A stretch of 64,000 nt of DNA from Actinomadura sp. DC4. Lineage in GTDB: Bacteria > Actinomycetota > Actinomycetes > Streptosporangiales > Streptosporangiaceae. The stretch lies in contig NZ_JAUEQY010000025.1 of NCBI RefSeq assembly GCF_030406325.1, positions 116,740 to 180,739 on the forward strand. The letters are read 5' to 3'. The notes beneath the pieces were generated by a model. It was not told the origin of the DNA, did no database searches, and worked only from the letters and a program-made list of their open reading frames with translations. The first letter of the stretch is position 1. Each line of letters opens with the position of its first letter. The translations under genes and the position numbers were made by a program. Shown here one piece after another: positions 53,956 through 61,881 of the stretch.

Positions 53956-55218
53956 CCTGTCCCTGCCGAAAACCCCATCCGTGCAGGTCACGCAGCGTGC
54001 CGGTATTCGTTAAGAATTCCGCCGAGGCGCTGGTGTCTTCGTACGTCCAGGCGGGCGATCTGGTCGGGTTCGGTGATCGGCGGGGGCAGCGGAGTGGACG
54101 GGCGGGCGTTCGCGATGCCCTGGTGAGGCCGGTGCTCGTTATAGAAGGTCTCGAACTCGCGCAGCGTATGAAGCAGGTGGCGCTGGTTCCAGATCAGGGT
54201 CCGGTCCAGGAGCTCACGGCGGCAGGTCAGCACCCACCGCTCGCTGATCGCGGTCATCCGTGGCATCCGCACGCCGGTGAGCACGATCTTGATTCCGGCG
54301 TCGGCCAGGACAGCGTCGAACAGCCCGGGGAACTTGCCGTCACGGTCCCGGATCAACCACCGTGCCCGGCACCCTGCGTCCTCCAAGTCCATGACCAGGT
54401 TCCTGGCGGCCTGAACCACCCACGACGCGGTCGGGTGCGCAGTCGCGCCGAGGATACGGATCCGGCGGGTGCGGTGCTCGATCACCGCCAGCACGTAAAG
54501 GCGAGCCCCTGCCAGGGTGACCGTCTCCAGGAAATCGCAGGCCAGCAGGGCGTCGGCCTGGGAACGCAGGAACCCGGCCCACGTGCCGGCGGCGCGTTCG
54601 GGCGCAGGGTCGATCCGGCATCCTGAAGGATCCCCCAGACCGTGGAGGCAGCGACCTTCACGCCGAGCACCAGCAGTTCGCCGTGCACGCGCCGATAACC
54701 CCATTGCGGGTTCTCCCGGACCAGGCGCAGCACGAGGGCTCGATGGAACGCACGGTCGGTGGCCGGCCCGGTCGTTTCGGCTTGGACAGGGCAGCGTGCC
54801 GACATCGAATGAGGTCGCGGTGCCAGCGGAGCACCGTGTCAGGGCGTACCAGCAACCGCATACCGCGCAGCGCCTCGGGCGTCAGACGTTGCAGCAGCGC
54901 CGCCAGGAACGCCCGGTCGGGCGCGGTGAATCGCGCCCTTGTCCCACTCAGCTGACGCTCCAAGACCGTGATCTGATGCCGCAACGCCAGGATCTCGGCG
55001 TCTTTGTCCCTGTCGCTCATCGGAAGGAGACGCAAAACCGCGAACATGTTCGTCACCGTCAAGTACCCGAGTCGCAACAGCACGGCCGACCATCATGCCG
55101 CGATGACACAGCCTCTGCACCCGCATCCGACACCATCAGCCCAGCCGTTACGGCGCGGTGCGCTGCCACCGCAGCCACAGCCCTCACCTGCACGGATGTA
55201 GTTTTCGGCAAGCACAGG
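53956..55218. mobile_element. Insertion sequence, degenerate, 1.26 kb
   Basis: 33-base terminal inverted repeats (53956-53988 and 55186-55218, 4 mismatches) begin CCTGT, like the IS at 50.4 kb. They enclose a minus-strand transposase gene broken into three frames. Confidence 0.8.
53988..55083 (-). pseudogene. DDE transposase of the 54-kb IS, two frameshifts
   Basis: Read from 55083: DAEILALRHQITVLERQLSG and RPDTVLRWHRDLI; in a second frame ALVLRLVRENPQWGYRRVHGEL; in a third the rve core (LACDFLETVTLAGARLY, RWLIRDRDGKFPGL, LLDRTLIWNQRHLLHTL) and the end RHQRLGGILNEYRHAA. The pieces add up to one normal transposase. Confidence 0.88.
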
Positions 55219-55470
55219 GTGCAGACCTGCCAGCACGAGCTTCTTGACCGGACCCTGGTCTGGAACCAGACCCACCTGCTCCACGCACTCCGCGAGTTCG
55301 AAAACTACTACAACGAGCACCGGCCCCACCGCAGCTTGAACGGCGCGCCGCTGCGGCCGGCTCCCGAGCCGCTCACCAAACCAAGCCGACTCGATCAGCT
55401 TGACATCCGCCGACGAGACCGGCTCGGCGGCGTCCTCCAGACGACCAACATGCCGCATAACCTGCACGGA
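55201..55470 (+). pseudogene. Transposase C-terminal fragment
   Basis: Plus-strand frame with QHELLDRTLVWNQTHLLHAL, NEHRPHRSLNGAPLRP and RRRDRLGGVL, the tail of a transposase very like that of the adjacent IS but in the opposite direction. Starts within the IS terminal repeat. Confidence 0.75.
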
Positions 55471-55939
55471 CGCTATTTCCGGCACCCGCAGGACGACTAC
55501 TATTCACTTCGAAAATACACGTCAGTTGAAGCTACGCGGAGTCGAGCGTGGCAGACGCCGGACCTGGAGTGTCAGGGCGATGGCCGCGGAGCTGCAGCAA
55601 CGGACTATGATCATGGGCGAGCACGGGCTGAAGCCGATGACCCTGTCAGTCGGCTGCCACGGGCGCCACTGCCGGCCAACCACGCGACAGTGAAGGTGCG
55701 CCAGTCGCCACGTCAACTCCGGGCTCGGTACCTCAGTGCCTCGACAGTACCTCGCACGAGCCGAACTACGGGCCGGGAACTTCCGGCTCCCCGGTGTGAA
55801 CGTCACATGCTCGGCCCGGCCGTAACGGCGGTGATCGCGGATGTTTCTCGGCCGCAATAACGAAACGCTTGAGATGATATCCGCTATTCCAATAAAGCGG
55901 GACGCTGAGTAACGTGCTCGGCGCGACCAGGGAACGATA
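55471..55939. other. 469 bases without a recognisable gene
   Basis: No coding frame with a family likeness. The last 60 bases are AT-richer and probably hold the sulfotransferase promoter. Its ATG has no strong ribosome site. Confidence 0.5.
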
Positions 55940-56869
55940 ATGACAGAAGAAATTCGGCAATACCAGTCGCCAGACTACAACAGCGCCCGCTGGGCCAACT
56001 TTCCGTTGCGCGACGGCGACATCATCGTCAGCGCCCCCCCGAAGTCGGGTACGACGTGGGCGCAGACGATGTGTGCGCTGCTCATCTTCCAAACGCCTGA
56101 CCTCCCGCAGCCGCTGAGAGTCCTGTCACCGTGGTTGGACCAACTGCGCACACCGCAGGAGGAAGTCTATGCGCGTTTCGCCGAACAGAAGCACCGCCGT
56201 GTCATCAAGACACACACCCCACTCGACGGTCTACCGTCCGATCCGCGCGTCAGCTATATCGTGATCGCCAGACATCCTCTCGACCGGGCGCTGTCCTTCT
56301 ACCACCAATCCGCCAATATCGACCTCGAACTGCTGTTCCAAGACGGCTCAGACCCGAAGTCCCGGCCGCTTGTTCCGCCACCACCGTCGGTGCGCGAGTG
56401 GCTGCAGTATTGGTGCCTGCCCCAGCCGACCGACGACCAGGGAATTGCGGTGCCCTCGAGCCTGCACCTGACAGTCCATCACCTCTATGACGCATGGAAC
56501 CGACGGACACAGCCGAATGTAAGGCTCCTGCATTACGTCGACCTGTGCGCCGACCTCGCTGGCGAGATGGCGGCACTGGCCGAGTGGCTGGGTATTACCG
56601 TGAAAGATTCGGTCTGGCCCGATCTGGTGAAAGCCGCGACATTCGACGAGATGAAGAGCCGCGCGGAGCAGCTGGCGCCCACAGCAACACTCAAGGATCC
56701 GGTGAGGTTCTTTCGCAGCGGGCGATCCGGGGGCACCCGGGATATCCTGACCGAGGACGACCTCGATGCGTACCGGAAGCGTGTCGGCCAACTCGCTCCG
56801 AAGCCATTCCTGGATTGGCTGCACCGCGACCCACCCGTCATCGGCGATGGAGCCGGCACCGACGGGTAA
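55940..56869 (+). CDS. Sulfotransferase (PAPS-dependent)
   Basis: 309 residues. The 5'-phosphosulfate loop PPKSGTTWAQ is at about residues 33-42, VIARHPLDRALSFYHQ supplies the 3'-phosphate-binding Arg/Ser, and RSGRSGGTRDILTEDDL near the C-terminus is the second conserved nucleotide-binding segment. It transfers sulfate from PAPS to a hydroxyl or amine. It is the only intact metabolic gene among transposon remains. Base composition is lower in GC than region 1, so acquisition is likely. Confidence 0.9.
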   Translation: MTEEIRQYQSPDYNSARWANFPLRDGDIIVSAPPKSGTTWAQTMCALLIFQTPDLPQPLRVLSPWLDQLRTPQEEVYARFAEQKHRRVIKTHTPLDGLPSDPRVSYIVIARHPLDRALSFYHQSANIDLELLFQDGSDPKSRPLVPPPPSVREWLQYWCLPQPTDDQGIAVPSSLHLTVHHLYDAWNRRTQPNVRLLHYVDLCADLAGEMAALAEWLGITVKDSVWPDLVKAATFDEMKSRAEQLAPTATLKDPVRFFRSGRSGGTRDILTEDDLDAYRKRVGQLAPKPFLDWLHRDPPVIGDGAGTDG

Positions 56870-56896
56870 GGGCTTCTCGTCAGTAAGCACACGACC

Positions 56897-57080
56897 GTGA
56901 GCGAGCGCGCCCGGCTTCGCGAGCAGGAAGCCGAACTTCGGGAGCTCCGGCAGAAGGTTCTGTTCCTGGAAAAAGTCGCCGCGTGCTTTGCCAAGGATCC
57001 TCGGTGAGCGAAGTGTTCGAGTTCATCGAGGCGGAGTGCGCAGTCGGCTCCCGCAGGGCTGACCGCATTCTCATTGCGTG
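56897..57080 (+). pseudogene. IS3-family orfA/orfB fragment
   Basis: A 36-residue frame (LREQEAELRELRQKVLFLEK, then a stop at 57005-57007) is the leucine-zipper end of IS3 OrfA. VSEVFEFIEAECA, the beginning of OrfB, overlaps it. Everything downstream is missing. Confidence 0.75.
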
Positions 57081-57261
57081 AGATCGAGGATGATGAGCGG
57101 GCGTTCGAAGTGGTCTCGTGCCCAGCGGGTTCCTTCGGCGATGTTGGTGAAGCCGGACAGGCGTAGCGTGCTGATGGCGTGGCTGCGCATGAGGGCCAGG
57201 ATCGAGGGCAACGCACCGGTTCGGACCCGGCACCGGTCCTCGCCCAGCGTTACGTCCCTCA

Positions 57262-57619
57262 CATAGTGGTCGCGGTTTTGGAGGCCAAGCACCCCGACGC
57301 GGCGGCGCATCTGGACGAGGCCCGGGCCGACCTGCTGGCCTTCACCGGCTTCCCGCGCGAGATCTGGCGGCAGATCTGGTCGAACAATCCCCAAGAACGC
57401 CTGAACAAAGAGATCCGCCGGCGCACCGACGTCGTCGGGATCTTCCCCGACCGCGGAGCGATCATCCGCCTGGTCGGCGCTGTGCTGATGGAACAAACCG
57501 ACGAATGGCCCGAAGCCCGCCGTTACATGGGCCTGGAATCCCTCGCCAAAGCCCGCCTGCGCATCATCGCCGGCGACCCGCCGAACGAGAACACCACCAC
57601 CCAAGCAATCACCGCTTAA
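57262..57619 (+). pseudogene. IS256-family transposase C-terminal fragment
   Basis: FPREIWRQIWSNNPQERLNK, then RRRTDVVGIFPDRGAIIRLV and MGLESLAKARL are the C-terminus of mutator-type (IS256) transposases. The N-terminal three-quarters are absent. Confidence 0.88.
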
Positions 57620-57944
57620 CCTGCAACAACGGATCACGCGGAGGCTGACTCGTACACCACCTGCGTGGACGTGACCTCAGGTCGCGGGGGATTCTCACAG
57701 GGCTCTTTCTACGGATCAGCCAGTGGGGTGATGAGGTGTTGACCTGCATGACACCCGCCTGAAGGTGAAGGTAACCGTTAAGGCTCACGGTCGACGTCCG
57801 TCGGAGTCGGAGAACATCACTGCTCTGTCCTCAGCCATCGAGGGCGGAAGAACCATGATATCCACGCTGGTCAGCGCGACATGTCGGGACACCCAACGCA
57901 CTGTCAGCGGTGCCTCGTCCGTACGTGACCGGGTCGCGTACGGG

Positions 57945-58500
57945 AATGTGGTCGAGTTACTGGTGCTCCGTCACGGGAAGCAGGTGCTGCGCCGCCAGGT
58001 CCGGCGGAGACCGCAGAGGTGGGATCGCGCCGGCCGGCTCTGGCTTACGGCGCTGTCGCGGCTGGTGAAGTGCGGCCGTGGGCGGCAATCTTTCCGGTCA
58101 TCCCGCCATTTCCTGAGGGGAACCAGCTCAACGTCCCGGCACTTGGGCTTTAGCAAGCAGGTGTTCTATGCGTGGAAGCACAACCCCGTCTCCCGCAGAG
58201 ACTGGGACGATGCACACCTGATCAACACGGCTTTGGACATCCGCCACGATGACCCGGCGTTCGGATAACGGTTCATCGCCGACGAACTGTCCTTCCACGG
58301 CATCGTCGCCGGCGAGAACGGCTGTGCTCCCAACAGCGGATCTTCTCAGCGTTCGCCAAGAAACGCGGCCTGACCCGTAAGGCCGGCCCGCCGGTCCATG
58401 ACGATCTGGTCAACCGCCAGTTCGCCGCCTCCAGGCCGGATGAGCAGTGACTGACCGACATCACCGAGCACCCGACCGGCGAGGGCAAGCTCTACCTCTG
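57945..58500 (+). pseudogene. Composite transposase remnants
   Basis: ELLVLRHGKQVLRRQVRRR (57950 onward) is the N-terminus of the DDE family seen at 50.4 kb. From about 58140 it changes to IS3 OrfB (KQVFYAWKHNPVSRRDWDDA, IRHDDPAFG, stop at 58266-58268, then RFIADEL in the same frame and AFAKKRGLTRKAGPPVHDD after a frameshift). Not functional. 57620-57944 shows no gene. Confidence 0.7.
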
Positions 58501-58529
58501 CGCGATCAAGGACGCCTGCTCCTCCATAA

Positions 58530-59070
58530 AGTCGCGTATGAAGTCCTCTTTGGCTGTCGCGGCCCTGCGTAACGTCGTCGTGGACGGGCAGGCCGGGCTT
58601 CTTGCCGTTCTTTCCGCGCTTCTTGCCGAACACCGACCACCAGCCGCGGTCGGAGCAGATCCTCCACGCCGTCCGATCCGCCATCGGCTCACCAGCATCA
58701 CGAGCCTCATCGACCAGGAACCGGTAGCCGAACTCGGGGTCGTCGCAATGGCCGTCGAACAGGGCGTTGGCGCGGTAGGCCGTGGTCAGTTCGGCATCGG
58801 TGACAGGGTTGGCAAGCCAGCGTAGAAGGGCTGACGAGCGATGCCCAGGACCCGGCACGTCACCGTGACGGGGATTCCGCCCTCTGCTCAAGCAGCTTGA
58901 TCCGCCTGTTCGCCTCACGCAACGCATCGGCTCATCGATCGTCAGCCACCGCTTCAAGCACGACGGCGAGATGCCGAAGTCCTTCGCGACCTGGGCAACG
59001 GACGCACCAGAGTCCCGATAGACCCGGATCACGTCCTCGCGGACCCCTTGGGAAACGCCTTCGGCATGGC
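58530..59070 (-). pseudogene. IS3-family orfA/orfB remnant, opposite strand
   Basis: From the right: GVREDVIRVYRDSGASVAQV, AKDFGISPSCLKRWL (OrfA HTH), then TDAELTTAYRANALFDGHC, DDPEFGYRFLVDEARDAGE and FGKKRGKNGKKPGLPVHDD (OrfB start). It meets the plus-strand IS3 remnant head to head near 58510. Confidence 0.75.
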
Positions 59071-59149
59071 ACACATCCTTCCAGCGCCGACACACATCGA
59101 CGCAGATCAGATGTCACCTGTTCGTGCAGCAGGCCCATCGAGCACGTAC

Positions 59150-59400
59150 TGCGGATGGTCAACCCGGTGGACGACACCTTCCGCCGTCAGATCAACCGGC
59201 AGTCCACTGTGCCGGAGTCCCGCCACAAGCTAGCCCGGGACGTAGAGCAAACACGGCACCATCCACCAGGCGTACGGCGACGGCATGGAGGACCAGCTCA
59301 GCGCGCTCGGCCACGAAGTACATCGACGACGCCGTCGCCCAACTCCAGCTGGACGAGGACGACAAATGGCCCATCCAGTGGCTTTCGTTCCTGAGGTGGA
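59150..59400 (+). pseudogene. Tn3-family transposase C-terminal fragment
   Basis: INRQSTVPESRHKLARDV, then after a frameshift HQAYGDGMEDQLSALG, then after another TKYIDDAVAQLQLDED follow the end of Tn3-type transposases. Only the last fifth remains. Confidence 0.7.
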
Positions 59401-59508
59401 GCAGACTGCTTAGGTCCCCTATCCTCCGCTTTCGAGCGGACCTGCTATTGATGCCCCCTGTCAGGGCAGATCAGTATTTTCCTCAGCCGGCGAACTGATG
59501 AGAATGAA

Positions 59509-61305
59509 ATGACTATTGCTGACGGTCCACACGCCGGTAACGGGGCTTTCACCCTGCCTCTGAGTGATCGGCTACACCACGGTCTTGACCCGGCTAACAC
59601 AGCAAGCGACGGTGGCGACGGCTCCGATCCCGTGCACGGCGCCATCGACGTACTCTTTCCGCGTAGGCATGCGGACAACACTCGATACGGCAGATTCCTC
59701 GCCGAACTACGCGACGAGCGCCGCCGCGGCGTAGGTCGCCCTTATACCTGGACATATGATCCGGCGGCGGCGCTCCGAGATGCTCACCAAGGGCCGTGGC
59801 TGTCCGACGTGCGTACTGCCCGCTGGACCCGAGGCGTTCTGGAGATGGTTGAGACGGGCATGGCGCTCAACGATGCCATCGTCGACGCCCGGGAGCGGTC
59901 AGGCGTTTCACCCGAACGGGCGTGGCACGCCTCAGCCGAGGTGTATCCGCAGCCGGTGAAGGTCGGGCGGGATCGGGCGGGAGCGGTCTTCGCCGCAGCG
60001 CGCGCCGGGGCCAACCAGGGGCATAGCACGAAGTCCCATCTCACGGAATGCCCCCACTCTGCGTGGCAGGAGATGGCGCGGGTGCACGGACTGCGGGGGT
60101 TCAACGCGCTTCCGGTGGTCACGCTGGGCTGTTACGCGTTCGGCCTACAGGCCGTTCCTTTCGCCGACAGCTGGGAGGGCGATTATCTCGTCAGTCTCTA
60201 CCATCTGTTTTATCTCGAATACAATATGGACACCATCGAGAGTCTGGGGAGCAACCGGCTGATGGCCGATCTCCAGCGGGTACTCGATTTCCCTGGACTG
60301 TCCGACGAACTCAGGCTTCGCCGGCTCCACACCCTGTGTGACATGGCCTTCTTTGACGGGAAAAGAAGATCGGAAGCCCTGTTCAAGGACGAGGTGACCG
60401 ACGGGATCAGCGCGTGGACCTTCCGCGACCGCGACCGGTGGCGTGACTTCAAGGCCGCGGACAGCGGCTCCTTCCCCTATTACCTCTCCCATCCCGCCGG
60501 TCCCATGGGCCGGAACGACCTCATGATCAGCGGGCTCGCCACCGACTGGCTCGACATCGGCACCGACCTGCGCAACTCCGAGAGCGGCAACAGCGTGCTC
60601 GCGCTGACAAAGGCGTCGATCGACTGCCGGGATCTGCTGGACGCCTACGAGCGTACGGTCTGGATGCTCAACGACTACTGGGCCGACGACGGGGACATCA
60701 AGCAGGAGCGGTACGCCGCATGTGTCATCACGCTGGGGGTCATGACGTGGGCGGCCACGAACCACCGGCACGACATCTGGCGGTACTACGCGCTCGCCGC
60801 CGATACCTCCCACGACGCCGCGCGGCGGGATCTCGGCAGCATCCACAGCCTTCTAAGCGACTGCTACACCGACACCTTTACCCCGATCAAGACCTCCGGC
60901 GGTCGAAAGCTGACGGTCCCCAGGTCAAAACTCAGCTTCTCAGTCACGGTCAACGGCGCTGAGCACACCGGGGATTTAATGCTCCATGAGGCCCTTGTCC
61001 AGGTCGTGGTGGATGGGAAGTTGCCTATGGACGTAATCAACCACATGATCGTCCTGGCGAAGCTACTGAAGGACGGACGCATCACCGCAGCCGAGTTCGT
61101 CTCCTGGATCGACGGGAACTACTGCCAAAACGCCGCCACCATCGCGCACGCGTTCCACGCAGCCAACTTCGCCCGTGAAATCGGTGTCGCGCTCTGCGCA
61201 CTGGCCATGGAGATGTGGTGGAACGGCTTCTGCTACGCGGCGGGCGTCGGCAGCCTGATCGAGGCGCAACCGGGACGGGTCGGACACGACAGGGAACACG
61301 GGTGA
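59509..61305 (+). CDS. Unrecognised 598-residue protein
   Basis: ATG 59509 to 61305, good codon bias, no signal peptide or membrane helix. I do not recognise the family. It looks mostly alpha-helical. Two acidic stretches stand out: DWLDIGTDLRNSESGNS (about 344-360) and NDYWADDGDIKQE (about 390-402). They recall the paired metal-binding motifs of class I terpene synthases but are not diagnostic. HSTKSHLTECPHSAW and NYCQNAATIAHAFHAANFAR are other conserved-looking parts. It stands alone between transposon remains, 2.6 kb from the sulfotransferase. Confidence 0.75.
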   Translation: MTIADGPHAGNGAFTLPLSDRLHHGLDPANTASDGGDGSDPVHGAIDVLFPRRHADNTRYGRFLAELRDERRRGVGRPYTWTYDPAAALRDAHQGPWLSDVRTARWTRGVLEMVETGMALNDAIVDARERSGVSPERAWHASAEVYPQPVKVGRDRAGAVFAAARAGANQGHSTKSHLTECPHSAWQEMARVHGLRGFNALPVVTLGCYAFGLQAVPFADSWEGDYLVSLYHLFYLEYNMDTIESLGSNRLMADLQRVLDFPGLSDELRLRRLHTLCDMAFFDGKRRSEALFKDEVTDGISAWTFRDRDRWRDFKAADSGSFPYYLSHPAGPMGRNDLMISGLATDWLDIGTDLRNSESGNSVLALTKASIDCRDLLDAYERTVWMLNDYWADDGDIKQERYAACVITLGVMTWAATNHRHDIWRYYALAADTSHDAARRDLGSIHSLLSDCYTDTFTPIKTSGGRKLTVPRSKLSFSVTVNGAEHTGDLMLHEALVQVVVDGKLPMDVINHMIVLAKLLKDGRITAAEFVSWIDGNYCQNAATIAHAFHAANFAREIGVALCALAMEMWWNGFCYAAGVGSLIEAQPGRVGHDREHG

Positions 61306-61419
61306 CGCGGTCGCCGGTCTCCGACCGTGGCGAGTGATCTCTTCAGTGTCGGCTACGTGTGCGTTGGTCGGACCCACCCAGCGTGCCAAGCCAAGTAGCT
61401 GCTCGACATAACTGCCGGA

Positions 61420-61697
61420 CGCTTTGCGACGTGATGCCCTGCCACTGGGATTCGTCGGCGGCCTGTCGTCGAACGATCTTCTGAATCTGATGCTCGACCT
61501 GGGTGATCGGGCCGGCGAGATTCTTGATCAGGGACCAGGACAGCAAGTTCACCGCCCTGCTCGACGAGGTGTTCACAACCGAGGGGGTCCGGATCGTACT
61601 CACCGCACCGCAGGCTCCTCGGATGAAGGCGATCAGGGAACTGTGGGTGGGTAGCGTACGCCGCGAGCTCCGCCATCGCTCCGGCGATCGGCCGTGA
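61420..61697 (+). pseudogene. DDE transposase fragment
   Basis: LLNLMLDLGDRAGE in one frame and ARFLIRDQDSKFTALLDEVF, APRMKAIRELWVGSVRREL in the next are the core of the same transposase family as at 50.4 kb. Both ends are missing. 61698-61881 shows nothing else. Confidence 0.8.
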
Positions 61698-61881
61698 TGC
61701 GGATGGGCTTGATGGGATCGGCGATATGGCTGGGGCAGAGGATACCTTGTTTTCGTTGGCATTTCGACGGTTAGGTTATTGACGCTCCCGATTCCCCCGT
61801 GACAGCATCAAGCCCAGTTTCGATCGCGCCGTTCATTGGCTTTACGGAGTCGCTCTGCGCCAACCTGCCCATGGGGGAATA

